This document shows, piece after piece, positions 1-7,668 of a stretch of 17,133 bases of DNA. Positions within the stretch are counted from its first letter, which is position 1; each line of letters begins with the position of its first letter. Under the pieces are notes generated by a model. That model was not told the origin of the DNA, ran no database searches, and saw nothing but the letters and a program-made list of their open reading frames with translations. This stretch comes from JANWLD01 sp036278875. Its GTDB lineage: Bacteria; Patescibacteriota; Saccharimonadia; Saccharimonadales; 2-12-FULL-41-12. The stretch is taken from assembly GCA_036278875.1 (NCBI GenBank), contig DASUKF010000027.1, positions 1-17,133 of the forward strand, given 5' to 3'. The translations under genes were made by a program, and so were the position numbers.

Positions 1-225
1 GCTGTCGGTGCTTTCTTCTTCGCCTACGATACCATCGTCAAAATGTTTGGAGAGTTCTTTGATAACCAGGCTGTTTATCTTCTTATCGGCTATGGTTACC
101 TCGGTCGCGCCGGTAATTTCCTCTTTGTGCTCCAGGCCCTGCTCGCCGTCGAAATATTCGAGCATTATACTTCCTGACTTTAAGGCTATGTCTTTAGCAA
201 CCCGAAGTTCTTTCTGATAATTCAT
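1..225 (-). CDS. Inositol monophosphatase family protein, N-terminal part (runs off the left edge)
   Basis: The first 75 residues of a minus-strand gene lie here, beginning with ATG at 225-223 and still open at base 1. The translation opens with MNYQKELRVAKDIALKSGSI, then has TEVTIADKKINSLVIKEL (about residues 41-58) and ends around GIVGEEES (66-72). The spacing of a helical N-terminus, a [VT]xAD...IN/E..I segment and a GEE motif is that of the Mg2+-dependent inositol monophosphatase/CysQ/FBPase superfamily, where the glutamate of GEE binds metal. The family dephosphorylates inositol phosphates, 3'-phosphoadenosine phosphates or fructose bisphosphate; the substrate cannot be decided because the DPLDGT and C-terminal motifs are outside the window. 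No Shine-Dalgarno sequence precedes the ATG. Confidence 0.8.
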   Translation of the reverse strand, partial: MNYQKELRVAKDIALKSGSIMLEYFDGEQGLEHKEEITGATEVTIADKKINSLVIKELSKHFDDGIVGEEESTDS

Positions 226-236
226 ATCTTACAGCT

Positions 237-242
237 ATTATA
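237..242 (-). promoter_or_regulatory. -10 box (TATAAT) of the inositol monophosphatase gene
   Basis: A perfect TATAAT on the minus strand lies 11 nt before the ATG at 225. The short distance and lack of a ribosome binding site suggest a very short 5' leader of about 4-5 nt. No convincing -35 hexamer is seen at the expected distance. Confidence 0.5.
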
Positions 243-286
243 TAGTAACATCTATAAATGTTGTGGAATAAAAATCAATAAAATGA

Positions 287-292
287 TATAAT
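287..292 (+). promoter_or_regulatory. -10 box (TATAAT) directly before the acyltransferase start
   Basis: TATAAT ends 7 nt before the ATG at 300, so transcription would begin at or next to the A of the start codon (leaderless). This rules out the in-frame TTG at 294, which lies only one base after the -10. A TTGTGG at 261-266 is the only -35 candidate and is spaced rather widely at 20 nt. Confidence 0.55.
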
Positions 293-299
293 TTTGTCT

Positions 300-1067
300 A
301 TGTTCGGTCCTGAAATCAGTGCGGAAAATGCCGCGGAGCTGTATCGTTACTATAAGAAAAAGCGTCCTAATACGCGTTTGGCGAAAGTTGCTTTTGCAGG
401 TTCGAAATTATTTTTCCGGCCCAATATAAGCTTTTCCGACGGCGATGAAGAACGCATCAGGAGCCATGGTGACAGAGGCGGTATCTTTTTATTGTCGGCA
501 AACCACACCAGGGCGCGCGACCCGTTTGTCTTGGCTTCCGCAGTCAAAAGACGCCGCTCTTTGGAAAGCTTCGTTGCCAATACCTCAATCGGCGCGAAAC
601 CTAGCCTGTTCAAATGGGGGCTTAGGATTCTTATGGACCGTGTGGGAGCGGTGCCTGCCATAAGGGGCAAAGATGTAGCAAAAGGACAGTCGCGCAGTGG
701 AGCTACCGGAGGTTTTATAAGTACGATGGTGAAAGACCTCAACGAGGGCCATAACGTAGCTTTATTCGGCGAAGAAACGAGGAATAAAAATAAAAAGACG
801 GCAAAAGAAGTTCAAGAATTCAAGAGCGGCACGGCCAAAATCCGACACGATGTTTCGCCAGATGTCGACATTATGATGGTCACAGCCGGGCTGACTTATA
901 CGGAAGGCAATATAGTACAGAGAGTTCTGGGCTGGAGGAAGGCGAATGCCCACTTTAGTGTTCTGCCCGTGGAGGAACCGCAACAGATGCCTGTTGAAGA
1001 ATTGTCGGCTGAACTAAGAAGCTCGGTACAGCACGATGTGGATGCTTCGCAGGCGATGGCTGCATAA
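300..1067 (+). CDS. PlsC-like 1-acyl-glycerol-3-phosphate acyltransferase family protein
   Basis: This 255-residue protein has the glycerophospholipid acyltransferase layout. The catalytic NHx4D motif is at residues 68-74 (NHTRARD: H69 and D74), a motif II-like GAVPAIRG is at 116-123, and a motif III-like ALFGEETRNK is at 154-163 (usual form FPEGTRS). Such enzymes transfer an acyl chain from acyl-ACP or acyl-CoA to lysophosphatidic acid or a related lysolipid at the inner face of the membrane. There is no long membrane anchor, so membrane association would be peripheral. Motif III is unusual: Gly replaces Pro and Glu replaces Gly, so the acceptor may not be the standard one. Start chosen at ATG 300 because the -10 box would overlap anything upstream. 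It stands alone and ends in a bidirectional terminator. Confidence 0.82.
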   Translation: MFGPEISAENAAELYRYYKKKRPNTRLAKVAFAGSKLFFRPNISFSDGDEERIRSHGDRGGIFLLSANHTRARDPFVLASAVKRRRSLESFVANTSIGAKPSLFKWGLRILMDRVGAVPAIRGKDVAKGQSRSGATGGFISTMVKDLNEGHNVALFGEETRNKNKKTAKEVQEFKSGTAKIRHDVSPDVDIMMVTAGLTYTEGNIVQRVLGWRKANAHFSVLPVEEPQQMPVEELSAELRSSVQHDVDASQAMAA

Positions 1068-1081
1068 AAGCCAAATCAAAA

Positions 1082-1114
1082 ACACCCGCCCGGTCGGCAT
1101 ACCGGGACAGGTGT
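1082..1114. terminator. Bidirectional rho-independent terminator between convergent genes
   Basis: The stem pairs ACACC (1082-1086) with GGTGT (1110-1114) and CCCGGT (1089-1094) with ACCGGG (1101-1106) around a 6-nt loop. On the minus strand it is followed directly by TTTTTG, a good U-tract for the HdeD-like gene. On the plus strand a weaker T-rich stretch (GTTTTAGTTTT) follows about 6 nt later and would serve the acyltransferase gene. Confidence 0.8.
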
Positions 1115-1136
1115 CCTGATGTTTTAGTTTTAGCTT

Positions 1137-1688
1137 TTAGCCTTTGTTTATATCTAGCGCTAACGCGACCGTTAGAGGTCCTGCCAGCAGTGCGTACAGA
1201 CCAAGGATCCATACGAAGGCTACGCCGCTGCTTTCCGGTTGGAACAGCAGTACTACGCCGGCGACCACTGCCAATGCACCGGCCAAGCTGGTGGCTGTTC
1301 GGTACATATCGCTGGTGTCTGCTTCGAACAAGCCGTTGAACAGCTCGACGAGGCCCCTGAAAATCAGTATGAAACCGATTAACAGTATCAGCGTAGAGAA
1401 CGCCACGCTGATGTGCCGGAGCAGATATATGCCGACACCGATTTCTGCGATACCCAGCAAAACTGTGAGTACCAGAGAAAGTACGGAGTTCCTTTCCCGG
1501 CTTGCATCGATCAAGCCGTTAACTAATGTTACTAGGCCGCTCGCCAGCACAAATGCGCTGAAGATATACACCAGAGTAACCAGTGTAATACCCGGCCAGA
1601 ATACTGCGGCTATGCCGAAAAGAATTGCGACAATACCGCGAAGAGCAAGCGCATTGCTTAAACGCTTAGCATCTACTTGAGTTGCCAT
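1137..1688 (-). CDS. HdeD/DUF308 family membrane protein
   Basis: This 183-residue, very hydrophobic protein has six predicted membrane helices at about 13-30, 34-59, 69-90, 93-119, 132-150 and 155-177. It carries the internal repeat pattern typical of DUF308, the family of E. coli acid-resistance protein HdeD: helix, then a short WPGI turn (residues 31-34), helix, then LVNGL/LFNGL near a cytosolic loop. The molecular function of the family is not settled. The start at ATG 1688 is fixed by a strong AGGAGGG ribosome binding site just upstream; the frame stays open to 1754 but those 22 codons lack homology-like character and include the promoter. Divergent from rarA with about 110 bp between start codons. 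Confidence 0.88.
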   Translation of the reverse strand: MATQVDAKRLSNALALRGIVAILFGIAAVFWPGITLVTLVYIFSAFVLASGLVTLVNGLIDASRERNSVLSLVLTVLLGIAEIGVGIYLLRHISVAFSTLILLIGFILIFRGLVELFNGLFEADTSDMYRTATSLAGALAVVAGVVLLFQPESSGVAFVWILGLYALLAGPLTVALALDINKG

Positions 1689-1722
1689 AGAACCCTCCTT
1701 TATTTTTCTCCCACGCCTAAGC

Positions 1723-1728
1723 ATTATA
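1723..1728 (-). promoter_or_regulatory. -10 box for the HdeD-like gene
   Basis: A minus-strand TATAAT lies 34 nt before the ATG, leaving a leader of about 25-28 nt that contains the AGGAGGG site. TTGACT upstream is spaced 20 nt away, too long for a standard -35, so the -35 assignment is unsure. Confidence 0.5.
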
Positions 1729-1788
1729 ATCTTATCGTTTGGACAAAAAGTCAATGCGTGGTTGTGGATAACTATTCGTCATAAGAAC

Positions 1789-1794
1789 TATAAT
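1789..1794 (+). promoter_or_regulatory. -10 box (TATAAT) directly before rarA
   Basis: TATAAT is followed by exactly six bases and then the ATG at 1801, with no Shine-Dalgarno sequence. Transcription is expected to start at the start codon itself. The upstream in-frame ATG at 1762 precedes this promoter and cannot be the start of this transcript. Confidence 0.6.
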
Positions 1795-1800
1795 AAAGAC

Positions 1801-2976
1801 ATGGCATATGTACCATTGGCGGAAAAAATGAGGCCGGAAACACTTGAAGACGTGGTCGGCCAGGCTCACTTGGTGGAAAGCGGCCGGATAATCAGCGAGA
1901 TAATCAAAAGCAGGAAACCCACCAGCCTGATACTTTGGGGTCCGCCGGGCAGCGGCAAGACAACCCTGGCCCGGATAATCGCCCATGAAACAGGCGCCGA
2001 ATTTGTGGAGCTCAGCGCTGTAACTTCGGGTAAGAAGGATGTGAACAAGGTGATAGAACAGGCCGAGGGCAACCGCCGCCTGGGGAATCAGACCATACTT
2101 TTCGTAGACGAGATACACCGCTTCAATAAAGCCCAGCAGGACGCTTTCCTGCCGCATGTCGAGAACGGCACGATAATACTTATCGGAGCGACCACCGAGA
2201 ATCCGAGCTTCGAAGTCATCAACCCCTTGCTCAGCCGCAGCCGCGTACTGGTACTGGAGCCCCTAAGCAAAGATGATGTCCAAAAAATAATCCGCCGGGC
2301 GGCCAAAAAAGAGAAAATCACCGCCAAGCGCCTGCCGGCAGAGGGCGTAGATATGCTGGCCGAGCTTTCCGGCGGCGACGCGCGCATAGCGCTGAGTAAC
2401 CTGGAGCTGGCGCTTCAGCTGACGAAAGGTAAAATCACACCCGAAACGGTAAAAAATGCCGCCCAGAAACGCGCCCCGGGCTACGACAAGGCAGGCGAGA
2501 TGCACTACAACGTTATCAGTGCCTTCATCAAGTCAATGCGCGGCAGTGACAATACGGCGACGCTTTATTACCTGGCGCGTATGCTGCAGGCTGGTGAAGA
2601 TCCTAAGTTCATAGCGCGCCGTATGGTTATCTTTGCCAGCGAGGACGTAGGCCTGGCGGCTCCAGCGGCATTGAACCTGGCTGTCAGCACTTTCGAGGCG
2701 GTAGAACGTATCGGAATGCCGGAATGCCAATACAATCTTTTCCATTGCGCTCTGGTACTTGCCAAATGCAAAAAGTCCAGGGAAGTAGCGGATAGCATGC
2801 AAAAAGCCCTGAAGCTCGCGGCAGAGCATCCCGACCTGCAGGTCCCGCTCCATATGCGGAACGCGCCGACCAAACTCATGAAAGACCTTGGCTATCAGAA
2901 AGGTACCAAGTGGGAGGCCGGCTTCAAACATCCTAAAGGCTTTCTGCCGGACGAGATATCAGACGTACACTTCTAA
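1801..2976 (+). CDS. rarA: Replication-associated recombination protein A (RarA/MgsA), AAA+ ATPase
   Basis: This 391-residue protein matches full-length RarA (usually about 400-450). It starts with PLAEKMRPETLEDVVGQ (5-21), then Walker A GPPGSGKT at 47-54, Walker B ILFVDEIHRF at 99-108, sensor 1 GATTENPSF at 129-137, and a sensor 2 GGDAR at 191-195. The C-terminal tetramerisation part includes KSMRGSD (244-250), YYLARMLQAGEDP (256-268) and SEDVG (280-284). RarA (WHIP/Mgs1 family) acts at stalled or gapped replication forks, opening duplex ends and modulating recombination. Start set at ATG 1801, because the alternative 13 residues upstream lie before the promoter. The 3' end is 4 bp from the stop of the convergent aldo/keto reductase. 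Confidence 0.95.
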   Translation: MAYVPLAEKMRPETLEDVVGQAHLVESGRIISEIIKSRKPTSLILWGPPGSGKTTLARIIAHETGAEFVELSAVTSGKKDVNKVIEQAEGNRRLGNQTILFVDEIHRFNKAQQDAFLPHVENGTIILIGATTENPSFEVINPLLSRSRVLVLEPLSKDDVQKIIRRAAKKEKITAKRLPAEGVDMLAELSGGDARIALSNLELALQLTKGKITPETVKNAAQKRAPGYDKAGEMHYNVISAFIKSMRGSDNTATLYYLARMLQAGEDPKFIARRMVIFASEDVGLAAPAALNLAVSTFEAVERIGMPECQYNLFHCALVLAKCKKSREVADSMQKALKLAAEHPDLQVPLHMRNAPTKLMKDLGYQKGTKWEAGFKHPKGFLPDEISDVHF

Positions 2977-2980
2977 TCTT

Positions 2981-3787
2981 TTAGACATACTGCAGGGTGC
3001 TGCCCAATGCGGAATACTGTTCATTCATTGAGTTCAGGGTTTCCATATCCTCTTCATCCAGTTCGAAATCAAAGATGTTCAAATCTTCCTTCATGTGTTC
3101 AATCTTATTAGCTTTCACGATCGGTACGGTCCCTATTTGCAGGTTCCAGCGCGTTAATATCTGTGCCGGTGATTTCTCGTACTTGGAAGCTATTTCTCTG
3201 AGTTCCGAATCATCCAGCCGCTCGCTGCGCGTCAACGGGCTGTAGGCTTGGACTATGATGCCTTTGTCTGCGCAATAATCCAGCATTTCCATGCTATGGC
3301 CGAACGGGCTCCATTCTATCTGATTAACCACCGGCACTACATCGGTAGCCTTGATGAGCTCGTCTATTTGCTTTGCGCTGTAGTTGCTGACACCGATATC
3401 TTTGGTTAGCCCGTCCTGCTTGGCGCGTATTAAGCCTTCCCATAATTTTTGCCCGACACCCTGCTCCGGCGGGCGGTGTATCAGCATAAGATCTGCATAA
3501 TCAAGCTGTAATTCCTGAAGGTCCTTTAGCGTAGCGCCGTAAGCATCATCGGTTTCTTCAACCTTGGTTACAAGATAGAACTGGTCGCGCGGAACGCGGC
3601 TTTTCTTAATTCCTTCGCCTATGCCCGGCTGTGTGCCGTAATCGCCTGAAGTATCTATCATCGGATAGCCGAGAAGCAATGCCTTTGCTATAGTGTCGGC
3701 GGTCTGATCGGTCAGCTCCCATGTACCCAGCCCCAGCACCGGCATCTTGCGGCCGGTGTGCAGGTTTACTTTTGAATTTATATTCAT
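2981..3787 (-). CDS. Aldo/keto reductase (prokaryotic 2,5-diketo-gluconate reductase-like)
   Basis: This 268-residue protein has the (beta/alpha)8 AKR signature. The opening PVLGLGTWEL (16-25) is followed by the catalytic tetrad D45 (MIDTS), Y50 (GDYG), K75 (VTKV) and H104 (IHRP), all present. Later come GVSNYS (about 162) and NQIEWSPF, which lines the substrate and cofactor site. The C-terminal KANK motif, in place of the usual IPKS/IPGS, binds the 2'-phosphate region of NADPH, so cofactor preference may be altered. It should reduce small aldehydes or ketones with NAD(P)H in the cytosol, as detoxification or sugar-derivative metabolism. ATG 3787 is preceded by a strong GAGGAGG site. The stop is 4 bp from that of rarA on the other strand. 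Confidence 0.92.
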   Translation of the reverse strand: MNINSKVNLHTGRKMPVLGLGTWELTDQTADTIAKALLLGYPMIDTSGDYGTQPGIGEGIKKSRVPRDQFYLVTKVEETDDAYGATLKDLQELQLDYADLMLIHRPPEQGVGQKLWEGLIRAKQDGLTKDIGVSNYSAKQIDELIKATDVVPVVNQIEWSPFGHSMEMLDYCADKGIIVQAYSPLTRSERLDDSELREIASKYEKSPAQILTRWNLQIGTVPIVKANKIEHMKEDLNIFDFELDEEDMETLNSMNEQYSALGSTLQYV

Positions 3788-3865
3788 AATACCTCCTCGA
3801 TAATATCTATCAGTTTCATTATCCCGCCGGGAGAAAAACAGGCAGTTAAATAAACCACATTATGC

Positions 3866-3871
3866 TATACT
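3866..3871 (+). promoter_or_regulatory. Candidate -10 box for the large surface protein
   Basis: TATACT lies 38 nt before the ATG at 3909, in the divergent gap after the aldo/keto reductase start (3787). It is the best sigma70-like hexamer in the gap. No good -35 and only a weak GAGA-type ribosome binding site were seen. Confidence 0.35.
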
Positions 3872-3908
3872 CGTTTTAAATAACGCTAATGGTTGTCCGA
3901 GAATAAAA

Positions 3909-5975
3909 ATGGATCCAAAACAAAACGGCCCTGGCTCTCTAGGCAATAATCCGCCGCCTCAGATAATAAAACCTTCCGCAAGTCCGGATAAGGTTCCACA
4001 GCCTCCCAGGCCGCTGGATCCTCCCCAGCCGCCCCCGCCCAGCCCTCAGCCGGAACCTTCACCGCTTCCGCAGCCGGCACCGGACCCGCCCGTACCGCCG
4101 GCACCTGTACCCACGGGAAACACATCATTTACTCCGGAAAATTTTGCCCGTCCAGTCCAGACTGAATCTCAACCGCCGTCCCAACCTCCGCAGCCCTCAC
4201 TCCCGCCCGTACCGCCGGATACGAGCAACCTTTTTCAGCCCGATTCCAAACTCCCCGAGATAAAATACCCGGGACAGGGGAGCGTCATAGTCGATAACCG
4301 GCCGCCGCGCGGTTTTAAAAGATTGTTTTCGAACCCGAGATCTACGTTCATATTCCTAGCACCGCTGGTACTGGTGCTTATAATTGCCGGTTTCGTATTC
4401 GGCTATTATCTGCCGAACAGGCCCGGTGCCGTATGGAACACCGGTCTGGACCGCTCCGGCAAGGCACTGGACGAACTGCTAACTCAGGCTACCGACAAGG
4501 AACAATTGGAACAATATAAGAAGTCCGAAGTAAAAGCCTCTATGGATATTAAGTCCCAGGGCAATGATCTATCAGGCACTTTTACCGGCAGGTTCGATAA
4601 CTCCAGAGCAGACGGAGAGCTTAAATTTACCGGCAAGGAGAACGGCTCGGCATCTGTGAACATAGGCATGAAATTCATAAGCATACTGGCCGACGGCGCG
4701 ACTTATCCCGACTCATACATACAGCTTAACGGGCTTAAGGCATTAGGCGCTGACAGTTTAGCGCCGGGTGCGAGTCAATATGACGGCAAATGGATATCGG
4801 TAAAAGCCAAATATCTGGAATCGTTAGGCCTGCCCGTACCGTCTGCTGATAAGAAAAATAATGACAGCCAGGTGAATGCCGGCGATATCTCCGAAGTAAT
4901 AAGAGCAACTTCATCGGTAGCCAAAGATTATGTATTCACTTCCAATAAGGACCGGGCACTCATCGAGCAAAGGAGTTTCGTAGGCAAAGAAAAGGTTGAC
5001 GGCATAACGGCGTATCACTATAAAGCCGGTATCAATAAGTCTCATGGCGAACAGTTCTGCACCGCGTATTATGACAAGCTTGCCGGCACCAGCCTTTATA
5101 AGAAGCTGAATCAGAATGACCAGGAGAAAATAAACAAGTCGCGCGATAACGATATAAAATCCTGCAAGAAGGACGACATCGGCAGTATCAAGGACAGTGA
5201 TACGTTCGATATATGGATAGGCGGCAAGTACAAGCTGATACACAAGATCCGGGTCACCGATGACAAGAACAAGGGTACTTATTGGGATATAGGCCAGAAT
5301 TATAATGGCGGCGATGAGATATCGCTGTTCAGCAATTATCATTACGCCGGTGATACTCCTGCAGATGTCAGCGTAAATTTCACCACCAACATAAAAACCG
5401 TCGACAGCAAAGGCGCGTTATCCGTGAATTACGGCAAAGGAAATGATGCGTGGCAGGCCACGGCTACGTTTGAGATAAAGCCGCTCAGCGGAGAGCTTAA
5501 TCTGGAAAAACCGGCTGATTCCATACCTATAGAAACTATCTTGAAGCAATACGGTCTTGATACCGCCTTTTCAGGAGGCAGCGGCAGCATCTATAGCGGC
5601 CAGCAGGCCCAGGCAAGCGATGCGGACAGGAAAGCAGACATTAATTCCATATATGCGCAACTTGAAGTGTATAACGCCGAGAACGGACACTATCCGTCAT
5701 TGTCCCAGCTGAACAACTCCGACTGGCGCGCGGCCAACATGCGAGGGCTTGACAGTTCCGCGCTAGCGCCTCCGGGCAGTTCGGCGGCTACGCTTGCGCT
5801 CACAGCGTCCAGTGCGCAGTACGGCTATAGTCCTTCGGGCTGCAATTCCTCAGGCGAAAAATGTTCCGGGTTTGTTTTGGAAGCCGTTTTGGACACCGGG
5901 GGCAAATTTACGAAATATAGCTCCAACCTTACTATTACGACGACGAATCCGGGCACAAATACTAACGTGAATTAG
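3909..5975 (+). CDS. Large Pro-rich single-pass surface protein with C-terminal pilin-like domain
   Basis: This 688-residue protein has a cytosolic N-terminal tail (1-140) extremely rich in Pro, Gln and Ser. Basic residues (RPPRGFKRLF, 131-140) precede one membrane helix at about 145-167, giving an N-in topology with residues 168-688 outside. The outer part begins with a beta-rich region (about 205-535) of alternating short strands that includes C393 and C419. Its style is that of LppX/LolA-like half-barrel domains, an inference only. A linker around 556-570 leads to a final domain (572-674): DADRKADINSIYAQLEVYN, then NGHYPS, then GC(x6)C with C645 and C652, then FVLEAVLD. That is the soluble half of type IV pilins/PulG-like pseudopilins, but without the usual N-terminal pilin helix. 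Exact function unknown. The stop overlaps the stop of the convergent DUF3048 gene. Confidence 0.85.
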   Translation: MDPKQNGPGSLGNNPPPQIIKPSASPDKVPQPPRPLDPPQPPPPSPQPEPSPLPQPAPDPPVPPAPVPTGNTSFTPENFARPVQTESQPPSQPPQPSLPPVPPDTSNLFQPDSKLPEIKYPGQGSVIVDNRPPRGFKRLFSNPRSTFIFLAPLVLVLIIAGFVFGYYLPNRPGAVWNTGLDRSGKALDELLTQATDKEQLEQYKKSEVKASMDIKSQGNDLSGTFTGRFDNSRADGELKFTGKENGSASVNIGMKFISILADGATYPDSYIQLNGLKALGADSLAPGASQYDGKWISVKAKYLESLGLPVPSADKKNNDSQVNAGDISEVIRATSSVAKDYVFTSNKDRALIEQRSFVGKEKVDGITAYHYKAGINKSHGEQFCTAYYDKLAGTSLYKKLNQNDQEKINKSRDNDIKSCKKDDIGSIKDSDTFDIWIGGKYKLIHKIRVTDDKNKGTYWDIGQNYNGGDEISLFSNYHYAGDTPADVSVNFTTNIKTVDSKGALSVNYGKGNDAWQATATFEIKPLSGELNLEKPADSIPIETILKQYGLDTAFSGGSGSIYSGQQAQASDADRKADINSIYAQLEVYNAENGHYPSLSQLNNSDWRAANMRGLDSSALAPPGSSAATLALTASSAQYGYSPSGCNSSGEKCSGFVLEAVLDTGGKFTKYSSNLTITTTNPGTNTNVN

Positions 5976-6991
5976 TATCTAACCGAACCGCCGGAAGGTA
6001 TGGCCGCAAACCAGGTCTTGCCGCGGTTGAGCGGGATCTCTTTGCCGCTTTTATCAATTATAGCTATGCGGTGTCTGTAGCTTGATTGTTTCCACCGGGC
6101 TTTAACTACTTTGCCGTCCTTGAACAGCAGGGCTTCGCCTGCGCCAAGAGTTTCCAAGCTGTTGCTGTCATGGCCGTTAACCTTCAATACTATCAGGTTA
6201 TTGACAGTAATTTGTTTGCCGGTAACGGCGTCTTTGTGCGCCTGTCCCGCCAAAAAGCGCTTGTATGAATTGGTTTTTTTATCGTATTTGAACCGGGCTG
6301 CAAAATCAGGTCCGGAAAAATCCAGCATTATATTTGTTACACCAGGTTTTACAGCCGGGCTGTCATCACTCCTCGGGATGTCTGTGAAGCGGCTTTGTTT
6401 GCCGTAACCGAGCTGTTTTTGCAAACCCCTCAGGCCTTTGACTATAGCTATCATGTTATGCGGCGCCGGACGGTTGCCGTCGCGGTAGAATGGACCGGGG
6501 TGGAAGAACTGGTTCAAATCCTTTGCATGAAATTCTTTGATTAAATTCAAGGCTGCGGGGCTGCCGCCGACGTGGGCGATTGAGGCGTCGAAACCCCTCA
6601 GCCACCGGACAAACGCCGGCCGGACACTGCGCACGGGCTCAATCTTTTTCGGATCGGTTGTCTGGTACAAGGCCATGTATCGGGTAATACCACCTTCGGT
6701 GACCGTTTCAAAAACTATATCGGCAGAGGCCAGTCCGGCCTGAGGTCGCGCGGAATCGGAGTTTTCTATCATTACTGCCAGTACGGGCTTTTCGGAAGCT
6801 TTCTTGCTGACTTCCAGGCCTGTAAGCTGCGAGCGGTAAACAGGAGGCTTCTGTATAGCCGGCGCCTGCTCCTGCTTGTCCTTGCCGCCGAAAATCAGTG
6901 CGGCTATAAGAGCTACGATAATAGCAAGTATGACACCGGCTATCACGCGGCGCCGTCTGGTCCTGAGTAATCTCTTAACCCTGCCTAGCAT
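5972..6991 (-). CDS. DUF3048 (YerB-like) membrane-anchored protein
   Basis: This 339-residue protein starts with a very basic N-terminus (RVKRLLRTRRRR) and one membrane helix at about 15-34. The rest is extracytoplasmic. The motifs are those of DUF3048/YerB: SQLTGLEV (54-61), PVLAVMIENS..ARPQAGL (69-87), ADIVFETVTEGGITR (90-104), EPVRSVRP (118-125), FDASIAHVGGS (134-144), and near the C-terminus TWFAAIPS. B. subtilis YerB is annotated as a lipoprotein; here a transmembrane helix replaces the lipobox Cys. The biochemical role is unknown; the family is usually linked to the cell envelope. A GGAG ribosome binding site lies close to ATG 6991. The last 4 bp overlap the end of the convergent surface-protein gene. 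Confidence 0.93.
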   Translation of the reverse strand: MLGRVKRLLRTRRRRVIAGVILAIIVALIAALIFGGKDKQEQAPAIQKPPVYRSQLTGLEVSKKASEKPVLAVMIENSDSARPQAGLASADIVFETVTEGGITRYMALYQTTDPKKIEPVRSVRPAFVRWLRGFDASIAHVGGSPAALNLIKEFHAKDLNQFFHPGPFYRDGNRPAPHNMIAIVKGLRGLQKQLGYGKQSRFTDIPRSDDSPAVKPGVTNIMLDFSGPDFAARFKYDKKTNSYKRFLAGQAHKDAVTGKQITVNNLIVLKVNGHDSNSLETLGAGEALLFKDGKVVKARWKQSSYRHRIAIIDKSGKEIPLNRGKTWFAAIPSGGSVRY

Positions 6992-7055
6992 AACTCCATT
7001 TTAAATTATTAGGCGCTCTTTGTCATAAAGTTCCCTTTAAGAGTGATTTAAGCCA

Positions 7056-7084
7056 CAGACAAATATCCCGGTACTGCATACAAT
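7056..7084 (+). promoter_or_regulatory. Sigma70-type promoter of the small-gene operon
   Basis: CAGACA (7056-7061) and TACAAT (7079-7084) are separated by 17 nt, with a TG two bases before the -10 hexamer. Transcription should start near 7091, giving a leader of about 27 nt that carries the AAGGAGG site before the ATG at 7118. Confidence 0.6.
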
Positions 7085-7117
7085 CAGAGTAAGCTTCTTA
7101 AGAAGGAGGGCATCATA

Positions 7118-7381
7118 ATGAACTACACCAGACAGTTGCCAAAATTTTCCGACCTGCGTCGGCTGGCACAGGCGGTTGATGAATTCCCTGCGAGTATAAG
7201 CCGGGTCGTAGCAGTGGCACGAACCATAGGTATGGGCAGCGAAGTCATCGGGCTTTTGAAACTGTTCCACGGCGAGTTTGAGACGAAAGCCGATTTATAT
7301 GCTAGGACTTCCGAGCTGGTTCTTTTGATACAGGAAGAAAATAAACAGCCGGAAGAAGGGGTATTGAGCCCGCAGGATTAA
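7118..7381 (+). CDS. Small DUF2795-like protein
   Basis: This 87-residue soluble protein is preceded by a near-ideal AAGGAGG ribosome binding site 8 nt from the ATG. The central stretch AVDEFPASISRVVAVARTIG (19-38), then MGSEVIGLLKLF and EFETKADLYART, resembles DUF2795: a short helical domain with a [YF]PAS start, a helix ending in a glycine, a V[LI]..L..[LF] helix, and an F.T.AD/V end. In that family the fold is thought to be a helix bundle that may bind nucleic acid, but function is not established. The match is by eye and partial. First gene of a four-gene run of small proteins. Confidence 0.7.
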   Translation: MNYTRQLPKFSDLRRLAQAVDEFPASISRVVAVARTIGMGSEVIGLLKLFHGEFETKADLYARTSELVLLIQEENKQPEEGVLSPQD

Positions 7382-7459
7382 TTTGTAAATATTCTAACTG
7401 AGTGTTTTTTATATCTGTTAAATAATAGCACTGTTTATTAATAATGCAGGAGAGATGAG

Positions 7460-7657
7460 ATGTACGATGAGAAGATGGTTGATTTTCATAACAGGATACG
7501 CGAACTGCGCGATGATTTAAGGTCCTACGCCGGATATACTGACGACCAGATGTCGGCCGCTCTTTGCGAGACCGGCGCTGAGGTCGTAGGCGGCCTGGAA
7601 GACGCCTTTGACCATTATATGTATAGAAGTGAAGCTGCCTGGATGAAAGGCAAGTAA
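7460..7657 (+). CDS. Small acidic protein of unknown function
   Basis: This 65-residue soluble, mostly helical protein (RIRELRDDLRSYAGYTDDQM, then VVGGLEDAFDHYMYRSEAAW) has a good AGGAGA ribosome binding site. It belongs to no family I recognise. It sits 78 bp after the DUF2795-like gene and 11 bp before the SPW gene, whose AAAGGAGG site overlaps its stop region. Co-expression with these neighbours is therefore likely. Its coding status rests on the clear ribosome binding site, the operon spacing and the absence of a competing frame. Confidence 0.72.
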   Translation: MYDEKMVDFHNRIRELRDDLRSYAGYTDDQMSAALCETGAEVVGGLEDAFDHYMYRSEAAWMKGK

Positions 7658-7668
7658 AGGAGGCGACT

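Noticed and set aside
261..267. TTGTGGA 20-21 nt upstream of the -10 boxes of both the acyltransferase (261) and rarA (1762)
   Set aside because: Seen at two genes only, with spacing too long for a normal -35; not shared by the other leaderless promoters, so probably coincidence.
1144..1680. Open plus-strand frame of 178 codons across the HdeD-like gene
   Set aside because: It is antisense to a clear six-helix DUF308 protein with a strong ribosome binding site; the composition (Ser/Thr/Ala/Pro-rich) is that of an opposite-strand shadow, with no ribosome binding site.
3823..3833. Small palindrome TCCCGCCGGGA upstream of the aldo/keto reductase
   Set aside because: The arms are only 5 bp and there is no clear promoter relation; it is likely chance in a GC-rich patch.
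3939..4240. Pro-rich low-complexity coding stretch considered as a DNA repeat or hypervariable tract
   Set aside because: Codons for Pro vary (ccg, cct, ccc, cca) and there is no fixed repeat unit, so it is selected at the protein level and is not a tandem DNA repeat.
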